This document shows, piece by piece, positions 44,200 through 53,691 of a stretch of DNA of 64,000 nt. Position 1 is the first letter of the stretch. Every line of letters starts with the position of its first letter. The DNA comes from Caprella mutica (lineage: Eukaryota > Arthropoda > Malacostraca > Amphipoda > Caprellidae): assembly GCA_947561585.1 (NCBI GenBank), contig CANNZV010003223.1, positions 77,522-141,521 on the forward strand, in the 5' to 3' direction. Under the pieces are notes generated by a model. That model did not search any database. It saw only the letters and a list, made by a program, of their open reading frames with translations, and was not told where the DNA came from. Both the position numbers and the translations under genes were made by a program.

Positions 44200-45341
44200 G
44201 CAACTTTGATGCCGATGCGTTTTTGGAAGACGTGTGGCAAACAAAGCCGTCCTTGATCCGTCAGGGCTTGCCGTCATTGACGATTGATTTTGATCAGCAT
44301 GATTTAGCGGGCTTGGCGCTTGAAGAGTCGATTGACTCACGGGTGGTGGTTGAACAGCAGGACGGCTCCTATGCACTGCATCACGGGCCCTTTGAAGAAA
44401 CGTCATTTGCTCAAATTGATGCAGATGAAGCGCATAAGACATGGACCTTGTTGGTGCAGTCGGTGGATCATGTGATTCCAGAGGTTGCTGAGTTGAAACG
44501 TTTCTTTTCGTTTCTTCCCGAGTGGCGTTTAGACGACATCATGATCAGTTACGCCAAAGAGGGCGGCAGCGTGGGGCCGCATTTTGATTACTACGATGTG
44601 TTTTTGATTCAGCTGCAAGGCGATCGCTTGTGGAAAATTGGACAGACCTGTGACGAGCAAACAGCGCTCATCGCGCATCCTGACTTGAAATTACTGGCGT
44701 CGTTCGACACCGACGCCGAACACGTGTTGTCCGCAGGTGATATTTTGTATGTGCCTCCCGGTGTGGCGCATTGGGGTGTCTCACAAAGTGACGACTGCAT
44801 GACCATCAGCGTAGGCTTTAGAGCGCCAAGTTACGCCGACATGTTAATGAGTGTGGCCGATGATATGGCATTGACCGTGCCTCAAGATGTACGTTATCAA
44901 GACGTACAACTGACGCGTTCGCAGGTTCCGTCTGCGCATCAGATTTCATCCGCTACGCTTCAGACAATACAGTCTGAACTCATGCGGTTGGCGTTGGATA
45001 CGACGCGCATTGCCTCGGTGTTTGGCCACCTGATGACAGAGCCCCATTGTGTGGACATGGCGGAGGCTGGAAACGCGTCCATGATGCCTCAAAAAATAAC
45101 AACGCCGATACTCGAGAAACACTTAGATGCCCGAATGGCATTTACCGTATTAGAGAATGCAGTGTTATTGTTTGCAAATGGGCAGAGCATGACGCTCCCG
45201 CTAGACCATCAGGCGTTTGTCGAGACCTTGTGTTCACAAGATGCGGTGGATTTGCAATCGTTGGATGACGTGCAGCGTGATGTGCTGGGTTGGTTGATTA
45301 ATTGCAATGTCTATGACCTGTGTGTTGAGGATGAGGTGTAA
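44181..45341 (+). CDS. roxA: 50S ribosomal protein L16 3-hydroxylase RoxA (YcfD, JmjC domain)
   Basis: A Fe(II)/2-oxoglutarate oxygenase that hydroxylates an arginine of ribosomal protein uL16. The 386-aa length and the sequence DIMISYAKEGGSVGPHFDYYDVFLIQ carry the HxD iron ligands (H134, D136). The third His is in VPPGVAHWGVSQ, and MTISVGFRAP follows. The N-terminal EDVWQTKPSLIRQGLP is the usual opening, with a C-terminal winged-helix dimerisation part after 260. It starts inside the ATPase gene, so it is probably co-expressed. Confidence 0.9.
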   Translation: MDSTQLSNFDADAFLEDVWQTKPSLIRQGLPSLTIDFDQHDLAGLALEESIDSRVVVEQQDGSYALHHGPFEETSFAQIDADEAHKTWTLLVQSVDHVIPEVAELKRFFSFLPEWRLDDIMISYAKEGGSVGPHFDYYDVFLIQLQGDRLWKIGQTCDEQTALIAHPDLKLLASFDTDAEHVLSAGDILYVPPGVAHWGVSQSDDCMTISVGFRAPSYADMLMSVADDMALTVPQDVRYQDVQLTRSQVPSAHQISSATLQTIQSELMRLALDTTRIASVFGHLMTEPHCVDMAEAGNASMMPQKITTPILEKHLDARMAFTVLENAVLLFANGQSMTLPLDHQAFVETLCSQDAVDLQSLDDVQRDVLGWLINCNVYDLCVEDEV

Positions 45342-45387
45342 ATGATACTTTTGGTGGCAAGAAATTATTCAGTGGCTGTGATTTAAT

Positions 45388-46137
45388 ATGAGTTATGACG
45401 ATTTAAGTTTGGATTGTTTCCCGACGCGCTTGTTTGATCATGATGTGGTGTTGGATGAAGCGACGCATACGTATTCGATGGCGTCGAACGCAGACATGAC
45501 GTTTTCAAGTTGTACGGAATTTATTGGTTCATTTTTTGAAAAGTTTGATGCTCAGTCCGTGGCTGAAAACTTGGTGGCGAATAATAAAAAATACCAGAGT
45601 CGAAGTGTTGATTCGGTATTGGCGGAATGGAATTCGGCGTCAGAGTACGGTTCAATGGTGCACGCAGAGATAGAGCACTATCTCGTGAGTCAAACGGCGG
45701 TGAATGACGTTAAGTCACAGCAAGCGGTGACCTGGCTTAATGAAAAGATGCCGACATCACGCTATCAGTTTTTTCCTGAGCTGCTGATATTTTCTGAAAC
45801 CTTAGGGTTGGCGGGGACGATCGATTTACTGGCGTTTGATAAAAAGACGCAGCGGTATTTTTTGATTGACTGGAAAACCAATAAACGCATTTCGAGTTAT
45901 GCGTTTAATGGTAAAAAAGGGGTGCGTGGTCCGGCTGCAATTTTGCCCGATTGTCATACCATGAAATATGGTTTGCAGTTGTCGTTGTATCAGTTTATTT
46001 TGCAAAGAGAGTATGGAATTGATGTGTGTAAGCAAGCCATTGTTCACTTGAAAGATTCTGAGGCCGTGACCATTTCATGCGACTACCAGCTCAATCAAGT
46101 GCAAGACTTCTTAGTGTTCGACCAGCGATTGCTATGA
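45388..46137 (+). CDS. PD-(D/E)XK nuclease superfamily protein
   Basis: A 249-aa RecB/Cas4-like nuclease fold protein. The core is visible as GSMVHAEIEHYL (His before the fold), PELLIFSETLGLAGTIDLLA (acidic strand with Asp), YFLIDWKTNKR (D-W-K active-site strand) and LQLSLYQFIL (Q-x3-Y motif). The Cys cluster of Cas4 and AddB is absent. No helicase or CRISPR gene lies nearby. The start lacks a clear ribosome site. It probably acts on DNA or as a stand-alone exonuclease; specific role unknown. Phage-derived origin is possible. Confidence 0.75.
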   Translation: MSYDDLSLDCFPTRLFDHDVVLDEATHTYSMASNADMTFSSCTEFIGSFFEKFDAQSVAENLVANNKKYQSRSVDSVLAEWNSASEYGSMVHAEIEHYLVSQTAVNDVKSQQAVTWLNEKMPTSRYQFFPELLIFSETLGLAGTIDLLAFDKKTQRYFLIDWKTNKRISSYAFNGKKGVRGPAAILPDCHTMKYGLQLSLYQFILQREYGIDVCKQAIVHLKDSEAVTISCDYQLNQVQDFLVFDQRLL

Positions 46138-46167
46138 TGTGATCGCCAGTCAATTAAATGGTGAATT

Positions 46168-47355
46168 ATGGAATTGAATAAAACCGAATTACTGTTTAAA
46201 CGCTTTCATGACTTGAGGTGTGCTAATTTTTGCACGGTCATGACATTGAATGATGAAATTGATCCAGAGTTGCTTGAAGGTGCCTTTCTTGAGTGCATTA
46301 ACGATCAAGTGTATCCCGAACTGACGTTCAAAAAACGCCCCTTAAGCCAAGCGCCTCACATTGAATTTCGCCGACCGATGATGGGTGAGTCAATGGATCG
46401 TGCAGTAGAAGAAGCGGTGTTTGCTACCAGCTATCCAATTACAGTATTGTATGAAGGCAACCGTTTAGCGGTGATCTTTCAGCATTATATGGCCGATGGG
46501 CGCAGTTCCATGGTGTTTTTGAATAAAGTATTGATGACTTATTATGCATTGACCGATTCTGAGGTCGAGCTGTCCACGTATGATAAACCCTTGGTCAGTA
46601 AATACGTGTCACACTTTAAAATATTTCACATTGCAACGTGGTTGCTGCGTTATTTTGCGAACTATGTGTTGAAAGGCATTGCACGCTTTCCAAAAGAATA
46701 CGATAAGAAGACGAACTCTCAATCTTTCTTTGTGCGCACCATGACCTTGGCTGAGGAGGACAACCAAGCCGTGGCAGATCAGTGCGTTGAAGAAGGGATT
46801 TCGTATACGGCAAAACTGGCGGCAAAATACATGCTGGCGGTCAAAAAACATTTCTACGAAGGGCGTAATGTGACCGTGGCCGTCTTGGTGGCGGTGGACA
46901 TGAATCTTCGTCGTATGAACGTGCTGCGATGTGATACGTCCTTTATGTTACTCAAGCATCGCTTCTCGAAACTGCGCAATGAATCCATTGAGGCCAGCTG
47001 TCATCGACGCATTCTGAATAACTTAGAGAGTGAGTATCCCGTTGCCCTGTTTCAAGCGTTCCCACCCAAGGCCTTCTTGTCTAAAGCCATGATGAGAGTG
47101 TATATGATGTTTCAACATCCTGCGTTTATGTTGACGAATTACGGGAATTTAAACGGTTATCTTAGTGAGGCGGTGGAAGCGAAAATTGACGCCTTGTACA
47201 GTTTTGTTCCGCCCGGAGTGAACACGGTGTTTACCTTGACCACGTATACGTTCAAGGGGGTTATGTACAGTGCAAGCGCAGGCTATGGCTCGTGCGTGAG
47301 TGTGCAAACAGTTGAAGATGTGCATGCGGAGATTATGAGCACCCTGCGCGTGTAA
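46168..47355 (+). CDS. Condensation/CoA-acyltransferase-like protein
   Basis: A 395-aa protein whose VIFQHYMADGRSSMVFLNKV (about 110-129) matches the HHxxxDG catalytic motif of the condensation-domain/acyltransferase superfamily, with Q in place of the first His, as in many PapA- and WSD-like members. The C-terminal NYGNLNGYL (about 325) resembles the structural DFGW-type site. No adenylation or carrier-protein domain is nearby, so an acyl transfer to a lipid or alcohol is more likely than peptide synthesis. The family is inferred mainly from the motif and length. Confidence 0.6.
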   Translation: MELNKTELLFKRFHDLRCANFCTVMTLNDEIDPELLEGAFLECINDQVYPELTFKKRPLSQAPHIEFRRPMMGESMDRAVEEAVFATSYPITVLYEGNRLAVIFQHYMADGRSSMVFLNKVLMTYYALTDSEVELSTYDKPLVSKYVSHFKIFHIATWLLRYFANYVLKGIARFPKEYDKKTNSQSFFVRTMTLAEEDNQAVADQCVEEGISYTAKLAAKYMLAVKKHFYEGRNVTVAVLVAVDMNLRRMNVLRCDTSFMLLKHRFSKLRNESIEASCHRRILNNLESEYPVALFQAFPPKAFLSKAMMRVYMMFQHPAFMLTNYGNLNGYLSEAVEAKIDALYSFVPPGVNTVFTLTTYTFKGVMYSASAGYGSCVSVQTVEDVHAEIMSTLRV

Positions 47356-47378
47356 AACACGCAGGGCGATCGGCTCGG

Positions 47379-48740
47379 TTAGCCGCCGGTCAGTTTTTGC
47401 AAGAGGCCGGAACTGTTTAATAGCACGACGATGATGCACAGCGGTGCAATGACTCGGCTGAGTGCATACCATGTGTTGAATTGGCCTTCACTTAAATCAC
47501 TGAGCTGAGTGCGCGCTAATTTTCGGCGCATTTTCCAGCTGGCAAAAATCGAAATCAATAGACCACCTAATGGCAGCAAGATGTTGCTGGCAATGTAATC
47601 AATCCACTCAAAAAATTGCCTAGGGGCATCGGAGCTACCAGACCAGTTGTTGGAATGGATGCAAGCCCAACCGCCCACCCATGCAATCAAACACAAGAAG
47701 GTGGTTGCGAGGACGCGGTGAATGCCCAGTCGTTCAAGCCATGCCACGCCCGGCTCTAAAATCGAAATGGCCGAACTCCACGCGGCAATGCACACCAGTG
47801 CAAAAAACACGAACCCATAGATATGTCCCATGTCCATGTTGCCGAATGCAATCGGTAAGGACACAAATAACAAACCGGGACCACTGCTTGGGTCTAAGCC
47901 GTTGGCAAAGGTTAATGGGAAGATCACCAGTCCAGCGAGTAATGCGATCAGTGTGTCAAAGAACGCAATCACAAACACGGTTTTCGCAATGGATGGTTTG
48001 TCGGGCATGTAGGAGCCATAGGTCATGATCGCGCCCATACCCAGGCTGAGTGTGAAGAATGCGTGTCCCATGGCTGATAATACGGCCTCTTTACTGAGTT
48101 TTGAGAAGTCCGTGTCGAACATGAAGCTCAGTGCGCCGACGAAATCGCCGTGTGTGATGCTGTAGTAGAGCAGCACAAACAAGAGAATGAACAAGATGGG
48201 CATCAAAATTCGGATGGCCAGACCCAGTCCACGCACAACGCCCAGTGCAATAATGAGCCCGGATACCAACATGAATAGGGTGTGCATCTTGGTCAGTTGC
48301 GCGGTGTCGCCTAAAAACTGGGTGAATTGAGCGCCCACGGCGTCGGCGCTGCTGTTGGCAAACGTCTGATTGCCAACGTTTACGGCGTACTCTATGGCCC
48401 AGCCTGCAATGGGGCTGTAAAAAGAAAGAATCATCAACCCCGTGAGGACACCCAGCCCGCCAAGTAAGCCCCAAGCGCCGGATTTGTCTGAGTCTTTGGC
48501 CAAGCGATAGATGCCGTGCACTGGGTTTTGCTTGGCTGCGCGACCGATGAGGACTTCTGAGATCATGATCGGGACACCGATGATCAAAATGCACACTAAA
48601 TACACCAGTACGAAGGCGCCGCCGCCATATTCACCCGTGATGTAGGGAAACTTCCATATATTCCCCAGCCCAACGGCAGAGCCAATAGCCGCTAATAGAA
48701 ATGTCCAATGGCTGGTCCATGTCGCGTGTGGTTTCGTCAT
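47379..48740 (-). CDS. Neurotransmitter:sodium symporter (NSS/SNF family)
   Basis: A 453-aa transporter with about 11-12 membrane segments. The N-terminal WTFLLAAIGSAVGLGNIWKFPYI is the NSS signature with the unwound TM1 that binds Na+ and substrate, and LSLGMGAIMTYGSYM is the TM6 counterpart. Such bacterial transporters take up amino acids with sodium, consistent with a marine lifestyle; substrate not decided. Confidence 0.93.
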   Translation of the reverse strand: MTKPHATWTSHWTFLLAAIGSAVGLGNIWKFPYITGEYGGGAFVLVYLVCILIIGVPIMISEVLIGRAAKQNPVHGIYRLAKDSDKSGAWGLLGGLGVLTGLMILSFYSPIAGWAIEYAVNVGNQTFANSSADAVGAQFTQFLGDTAQLTKMHTLFMLVSGLIIALGVVRGLGLAIRILMPILFILLFVLLYYSITHGDFVGALSFMFDTDFSKLSKEAVLSAMGHAFFTLSLGMGAIMTYGSYMPDKPSIAKTVFVIAFFDTLIALLAGLVIFPLTFANGLDPSSGPGLLFVSLPIAFGNMDMGHIYGFVFFALVCIAAWSSAISILEPGVAWLERLGIHRVLATTFLCLIAWVGGWACIHSNNWSGSSDAPRQFFEWIDYIASNILLPLGGLLISIFASWKMRRKLARTQLSDLSEGQFNTWYALSRVIAPLCIIVVLLNSSGLLQKLTGG

Positions 48741-48888
48741 GTGTGTGTGCCCGAGTTATTGTTGTGTAAAGGAGTACTTGCGGCTTCATTTTATCAATTA
48801 TTATGAAATAAACCAGTGTTCAAGAAGAGGTTGTACATCACGTGCAACATCGGTCGTTGTAAGGATTAGGGTAAAGGGGTTTGTTACG

Positions 48889-48894
48889 GTATAA
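48889..48894 (+). promoter_or_regulatory. -10 box of the typA promoter
   Basis: TATAAT lies about 130 bases before the chosen start; an imperfect -35 (TTAGGG) is 18 bases upstream. The leader contains GCGCGCCTTTAACGCGC, a small inverted repeat. Nothing else is seen in 48741-49025. Confidence 0.6.
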
Positions 48895-49025
48895 TGCGCG
48901 CCTTTAACGCGCTTGTCGTAATTCGTATTTTAATTTTAGGCCGTTCGTATTGCACTATACTGATTTTTTACCGGTGCAGTTTGAGTCCATACTGGACACG
49001 AGCCGATCAAAGCAGGTACTTCCTC

Positions 49026-50846
49026 GTGATAGATAACATTCGTAACATCGCAATCATTGCTCACGTTGACCATGGTAAAACGACCTTGGTTGATAAATTG
49101 TTAGAGCAATCAAACACGCTAGACCGTCGTGCTCAGGGTCAAGAGCGTGTCATGGACTCTAATGACCAAGAGAAAGAACGTGGTATTACCATCTTGGCAA
49201 AAAACACAGCGATTACGTGGAATGATTACCACATCAACATCGTAGACACCCCGGGGCATGCTGACTTTGGTGGTGAAGTTGAACGTGTTATGTCGATGGT
49301 TGATTGTGTGTTGCTATTGGTTGACGCGGTGGATGGCCCGATGCCACAAACACGTTTCGTAACCCAAAAAGCATTTGAGCAGGGCTTAAAGCCGATTTTG
49401 GTTGTGAACAAAGTCGATCGTCCTGGGTCGCGTCCTGACTGGGTTATTGATCAAGTCTTTGACTTGTTTGACAGCTTAGGAGCCACCGACGAGCAGTTAG
49501 ACTTCCCCATTATCTACGCCTCGGCGTTAAACGGGGTTGCCGGTCCTGAAGCGGATCAGTTGGCCGATGACATGGAGCCGTTGTTCCAAATGGTTGTGGA
49601 TCAAGTGCCACCTCCTGAAGTCGACGTAGATGCGCCGTTGCAAATGCAAATCAGTGCCTTGGATTACTCGAGCTATGTGGGTGTTATTGGTGTTGGTCGT
49701 GTAACACGAGGATCTGTAAAGCCGGGTATGCAAGTCACGGTTATCAGTAAAGAAGGCGAAGAGCGTAAAGCGAAAATCTTAAAAGTAATGGGTTATCACG
49801 GCTTAGAACGTGTTGAAACTGATGCAGGCGACGCGGGTATGATCGTGTGTGTGACCGGTATCGATTCACTGAAAATTTCAGATACAATTTGTGACCCTTT
49901 GAGTGTTGAAGCGTTACCTCCTTTGAGCGTTGATGAGCCAACAATTAGTATGACGTTCCAAGTCAACAACTCACCGTTTGCAGGTCAAGACGGCAAGTTC
50001 GTGACCAGTCGTAATATTAAAGATCGTTTGGATCAAGAGTTGATCCATAACGTGGCCTTGCGTGTTGAGCCGGGCGACAGCGCTGAAAAGTTTAAAGTAT
50101 CAGGCCGTGGTGAATTGCATTTGTCGGTATTGATTGAAACGATGCGTCGCGAAGGGTTCGAGCTCGGCGTGTCGCGTCCAGAAGTGATTCAACGCGAAAT
50201 CGACGGTGTGATGCAAGAGCCGTATGAGCAATTAGTGATCGACGCCAACGACGAGCATCAAGGCGCGATTATGGAAGAATTAGGCATCCGTAAAGCGGAA
50301 ATGACCAATATGATTCCTGACGGTAAAGGGCGTACGCGTTTAGAGTTCATCATTCCAGCACGTGGGTTGATCGGCTTTAGAGGCATGTTCCTCACCATGA
50401 CCTCAGGCGCGGGCATTATGACGCACGTCTTCGATCATTATGGCCCTGTTAAACAGCAAGATTTGGCCAGCCGTCAAAACGGTGTGCTGATTTCAAGTGT
50501 GACGGGTAAAGTGTTGGGCTTCTCATTGTTTAACTTACAAGAGCGCGGTCACTTATGTGTTGTGCCAAACGTTCAGGTGTACGAAGGTCAAATTGTGGGC
50601 ATTCACTCGCGCTCAAATGATTTAACGGTTAACCCTACGAAGGGTAAGCAGTTGACCAATGTTCGAGCATCAGGAACGGACGAAAACATTACCTTGACGC
50701 CACCAAAGTTGTTCACCTTGGAGCAAGCGTTGGAGTTTATTGAAGACGATGAATTGGTGGAAATCACACCAAGCTTTGTTCGACTGCGTAAGCGCTATTT
50801 GACAGAGAATGAGCGTAAGCGACACAGCCGACCGAAGAAAACATAA
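49026..50846 (+). CDS. typA: Ribosome-associated GTPase TypA/BipA
   Basis: A translational GTPase that helps 50S assembly and growth at low temperature or stress. The GTG at 49026 gives [20 protein letters not shown], the normal N-terminus, and 606 aa, one less than E. coli BipA; a longer reading upstream would include the leader. G motifs are [29 protein letters not shown] and SALNG. EF-G-like domains III and V and the BipA-specific C-terminal domain ([17 protein letters not shown]) are present. Confidence 0.97.
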   Translation: MIDNIRNIAIIAHVDHGKTTLVDKLLEQSNTLDRRAQGQERVMDSNDQEKERGITILAKNTAITWNDYHINIVDTPGHADFGGEVERVMSMVDCVLLLVDAVDGPMPQTRFVTQKAFEQGLKPILVVNKVDRPGSRPDWVIDQVFDLFDSLGATDEQLDFPIIYASALNGVAGPEADQLADDMEPLFQMVVDQVPPPEVDVDAPLQMQISALDYSSYVGVIGVGRVTRGSVKPGMQVTVISKEGEERKAKILKVMGYHGLERVETDAGDAGMIVCVTGIDSLKISDTICDPLSVEALPPLSVDEPTISMTFQVNNSPFAGQDGKFVTSRNIKDRLDQELIHNVALRVEPGDSAEKFKVSGRGELHLSVLIETMRREGFELGVSRPEVIQREIDGVMQEPYEQLVIDANDEHQGAIMEELGIRKAEMTNMIPDGKGRTRLEFIIPARGLIGFRGMFLTMTSGAGIMTHVFDHYGPVKQQDLASRQNGVLISSVTGKVLGFSLFNLQERGHLCVVPNVQVYEGQIVGIHSRSNDLTVNPTKGKQLTNVRASGTDENITLTPPKLFTLEQALEFIEDDELVEITPSFVRLRKRYLTENERKRHSRPKKT

Positions 50847-50907
50847 GGTCCTCTTTGAGTTCAATTGGCACACACGCATCTTAAGCGATGGTGGCATTGA
50901 TCGAATT

Positions 50908-50934
50908 AAAAACCATGCACTGCATGGTTTTTTT
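50908..50934 (+). terminator. Terminator of typA
   Basis: AAAACCATG and CATGGTTTT form a stem around CACTG, followed by seven T residues, about 60 bases past the typA stop. Confidence 0.85.
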
Positions 50935-50985
50935 ATGGATAATTATTGAGGCGAGATGTCTTAATTCAGAGGAAAGGGGTGTGTT

Positions 50986-51429
50986 GTGAGGTTATTGATT
51001 CAGCGAGTGACGTCTGCGAGCGTGGATGTGAATGATGAATGTGTTGGCGCCATACAGCACGGCATGTTGGTGTTTGTCGGTGTTGAAAAAGGCGATGATC
51101 AACACATTGTTGAAAAAGCCATTCAGCGCTTGTTAGCGTACCGAGTATTTTCAGATGACGCGGGCAAAATGAATTTAAACGTTCGGGATGTGGGTGGTTC
51201 AATATTACTGGTGTCTCAGTTCACCTTAGCCGCCAACACACGCAGTGGCTTGCGTCCAAGTTTTTCCAGTGCGGCTGCGCCAGACAGGGCAGAGCATTGG
51301 TATGACACCATGAGTGACTTGTTGAATGCAGAATTGACCGGGAGGGTGGCAACGGGGCGCTTTGGTGCGGACATGAAGGTGTCCTTAGTGAACGATGGCC
51401 CCGTTACGTTTGTGCTCGATATAGACTAA
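50986..51429 (+). CDS. dtd: D-aminoacyl-tRNA deacylase Dtd
   Basis: Removes D-amino acids wrongly attached to tRNA. The GTG at 50986 follows GAGGAAAGGGG and starts MRLLIQRVTSASV, the standard N-terminus. The 147-aa length is normal; signature blocks are LLVSQFTLAANT (SQ catalytic region, about 77-88), RPSFSSAA, and VSLVNDGPVTFVLD (NxGP cross-subunit motif with a D/G in the usual place). Confidence 0.95.
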   Translation: MRLLIQRVTSASVDVNDECVGAIQHGMLVFVGVEKGDDQHIVEKAIQRLLAYRVFSDDAGKMNLNVRDVGGSILLVSQFTLAANTRSGLRPSFSSAAAPDRAEHWYDTMSDLLNAELTGRVATGRFGADMKVSLVNDGPVTFVLDID

Positions 51430-51438
51430 TCGATCAGC

Positions 51439-51735
51439 TTACAGTACGCATTTAGAGGCGATTGGGTTTTGTGATTTTGCAATCAAAATACACGCTTCTG
51501 CGCCTTGAGCCATCATGCGGCAGGCCGAAATACGAGCTTGCAGTGCAGCACACTGCTTGAGCAATGCAGCGGCAGTGGCTGTGCTGGTCGATGGGTTAGC
51601 CGCTGCGTTAATAGCCGTGCCTATCAATTTACCTGCTTCATTGTTCACGTAGGCATTTTGTGTGCACGCCGATAAGCCCAAACAAAACGTGGCGGCAATG
51701 ATTGTGGTTGATACGCGCTTTAAAAAATGTGACAT
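51439..51735 (-). CDS. Small lipoprotein
   Basis: A 98-aa protein with a lipoprotein signal (FCLGLSAC, Cys at 24). The ATG at 51735 was chosen because GGAG lies 9 bases upstream. The mature part is Ala-rich with six more Cys, several in LLKQCAALQARISACRMMAQ, probably an alpha-helical disulfide-linked hairpin. Family not recognised. It is convergent with dtd. Confidence 0.75.
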   Translation of the reverse strand: MSHFLKRVSTTIIAATFCLGLSACTQNAYVNNEAGKLIGTAINAAANPSTSTATAAALLKQCAALQARISACRMMAQGAEACILIAKSQNPIASKCVL

Positions 51736-51817
51736 GGTGTTCTCCAATATTGTTATAAATAATGATTGAATTCGTTTGAAATTGTACCGTAATCTGACTG
51801 TAGGTTGTGAATAAAGT

Positions 51818-52036
51818 TCATGCGTTTAAGTTCGGGATTAAGGCGCTTTCCAGTTTGCTTAGGGTTTCTTTTATCTTGAGTTTGTCTTTTTTGAGTTTTC
51901 GAATGCTGAGGTGGCAAGTCAGCGGCGAGCGCTCAAGCTCGATGATCTCACTGTCTAATTCACGATGTTTTATACGCAGCTGTTGTATTTTTCTGCGTAA
52001 TGCCTCTTCTGAAAAGCTTTCAATGTTGTTGCTCAT
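51818..52036 (-). CDS. DUF465 (YdcH-like) small protein
   Basis: A 72-aa protein from ATG 52036; the longer in-frame reading upstream covers unrelated sequence. RRKIQQLRIKHRELDSEI and IRKLKKDKLKIKETLSKLES fit the short antiparallel helical hairpin of DUF465/YdcH, a common gammaproteobacterial family of unknown role. It follows tatB by 16 bases where tatC would normally be. Confidence 0.8.
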   Translation of the reverse strand: MSNNIESFSEEALRRKIQQLRIKHRELDSEIIELERSPLTCHLSIRKLKKDKLKIKETLSKLESALIPNLNA

Positions 52037-52052
52037 ATCTTGAAATCCATTT

Positions 52053-52430
52053 CTAGGGTGAGTTCGAAGGAGGTGTTGATTGCGTGTTTTTCGACGCTGT
52101 GTGAGATGGCGTCTCGGTGTCTGAAAATAGCTCGTCGACATTGCTTGACGATACGCTTTGATGAAATGACTCCATATCGTGTTGCAGCTCTTCGACGATT
52201 TTCTTGCCAGAATCAAGTTCGCTCAGGATGGTTTCGTTGTAGAGCTGTTGACGGATTTCGTCGGCGCCAATTTCGTCTTCTATCTGAGAGCGGACTTGCG
52301 TGAATTGACGCTTTAATCGGCCATGCCATAGCATGATTTTCTTGATGATCACCGGCAGTTGTTCAGGGCCAATGACAACGATGCCAACCACTGCGAGTAA
52401 TACCAATTCAAAGAAACCAATATCAAACAT
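52053..52430 (-). CDS. tatB: Twin-arginine translocase subunit TatB (without tatA or tatC)
   Basis: TatB recognises twin-arginine signal peptides together with TatC. The 125-aa protein begins MFDIGFFELVLLAVVGIVVI and continues GPEQLP, the TatB start with Glu8 and the hinge Gly-Pro; an amphipathic helix (KKIMLWHGRLKRQFTQVRSQ) and a long charged helical tail follow. The length supports TatB over TatA. The surrounding order hisI-hisE-tatB lacks the tatA and tatC that usually sit on either side. Confidence 0.85.
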   Translation of the reverse strand: MFDIGFFELVLLAVVGIVVIGPEQLPVIIKKIMLWHGRLKRQFTQVRSQIEDEIGADEIRQQLYNETILSELDSGKKIVEELQHDMESFHQSVSSSNVDELFSDTETPSHTASKNTQSTPPSNSP

Positions 52431-52442
52431 GCGCTGCGATAC

Positions 52443-52778
52443 TCACGTCGTCTTCCGGCTGGCTTTCTCTTCCAGCCCCGATAAACCAAAGCGACGTTCG
52501 AGCTCTTTTAATACTGGCTCAGCGGTTTCGCCCAAGTGGGACAGCATGACCAATGAATGAAACCACAAATCGGCGGTTTCATTAATGACATCGTGTGTGT
52601 TGTTAGAGTGCTCCGCGTCTTTGGCAGCGAGGATGACTTCGGTGCTTTCTTCGCCCACTTTTTCTAAAATTTTGTTCAAGCCCTTGCGGTGCAAGCTGGC
52701 TACGTAGGATTGCTCATGTTCGCCAGCATTTTTTCTGGCTTCTAACAGATCTGTCAGATTGTGTAGGATGTCATTCAT
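52443..52778 (-). CDS. hisE: Phosphoribosyl-ATP diphosphatase HisE
   Basis: Second step of histidine synthesis, converting PR-ATP to PR-AMP. The 111-aa protein has the MazG-like helical motif: [20 protein letters not shown] then [11 protein letters not shown] with E-x2-E metal ligands and [15 protein letters not shown]. It is separated from hisI by 29 bases and from tatB by 12. Confidence 0.95.
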   Translation of the reverse strand: MNDILHNLTDLLEARKNAGEHEQSYVASLHRKGLNKILEKVGEESTEVILAAKDAEHSNNTHDVINETADLWFHSLVMLSHLGETAEPVLKELERRFGLSGLEEKASRKTT

Positions 52779-52807
52779 AATTTGCTTACTGCGTGAAATG
52801 TTAATGG

Positions 52808-53185
52808 TTAGGTGGTTTCTTGAATCTGCCAGTTGTCATCTTGCCACTGATTAAAGAAGCAGTTGGGGCGTCCAGTGTGGCAGGCTTTTCCGCCAACCTG
52901 ATCCACTGTCAGTAATATAGCATCTTTATCGCAATCTAACCGAATGTCTTTGACGTGTTGAACGTGCCCAGAGGTGTCGCCTTTGCGCCAAATTTCAGAA
53001 CGTGAACGAGACCAATACACAGCGCGTTGCTCAGCAATGGTCAAGCGCAAAGCCTCTTCGTTCATCCATGCCAACATTAAGACGTCTTTGGTGATGTGAT
53101 CTTGAGCAATCGCAGCAATCAATCCGTGTGCGTTCCATTTGATGTCGCTGAATGGATTGGGTGGGGTGGACGGTGAGGTTGCCAT
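52808..53185 (-). CDS. hisI: Phosphoribosyl-AMP cyclohydrolase HisI
   Basis: Third step of histidine synthesis. The 125-aa protein carries [20 protein letters not shown], the metal/zinc segment [12 protein letters not shown], and [15 protein letters not shown] with the catalytic cysteines. It is a separate gene from hisE, unlike the fused enterobacterial hisIE. It leads the hisI-hisE-tatB unit. Confidence 0.95.
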   Translation of the reverse strand: MATSPSTPPNPFSDIKWNAHGLIAAIAQDHITKDVLMLAWMNEEALRLTIAEQRAVYWSRSRSEIWRKGDTSGHVQHVKDIRLDCDKDAILLTVDQVGGKACHTGRPNCFFNQWQDDNWQIQETT

Positions 53186-53691
53186 GGGACGCCTTTTGAT
53201 GGAGGTTCAAGAGTTGCTAGCATACCGAGAAATGCGTGCTTTTCAAAGCAAGATTGGCTCGAGTTAGCAAGATGAAATCGGTATGTGCTCAGGCATCCAC
53301 GTCTTCAGATCGCGCTATTTAAAGCAAAGGGGTGATGAGCGGTATGACGCATTTGAATGGTTTAAGTCGACTGCGGGTTGGGTGGTTCAGATGCCCTATG
53401 AGGGTCGTGTGAGAGGGCGTGTGATGTGTTCCGTTCATGGTGTTTGTGAAAAAAATGCGCTACATTGCTCGGATCCAAGTCATCAATAAGACAAGGAGCA
53501 GGCCATAGCGAATACGGCCTTATGGGCTTCATGTTGAACTGGATTGTGCCTTGGATGCCGCGTAAACTGTTACTCAAGATGTCTGAGCAATTTATGGAAA
53601 AGAATACGTCACACTCCGCTCTGGATACAACCGTGCGGCTCAATTGATGGTTTAATAGCGACCTGTAGGTCAAACGTATTGAGGTTTAGAG
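53186..53691 (+). other. Intergenic stretch with a possible decayed gene
   Basis: A plus-strand frame at 53524-53647 reads MGFMLNWIVPWMPRKLLLKM and ends TVRLN before TGA. Its amphipathic composition looks like the C-terminal tail of a protein, but it has no start signal and no recognised family. The rest of the interval has stops in all frames. Probably remnant sequence. Confidence 0.3.

Noticed and set aside
48741..49025. Riboswitch upstream of the sodium symporter or typA
   Set aside because: No glycine, B12 or other riboswitch core could be recognised on either strand.
53362..53673. 103-codon minus-strand frame upstream of the lipase gene
   Set aside because: No start signal, Ser/His/Pro-rich composition typical of a shadow frame, conflicts with nothing but has no support.
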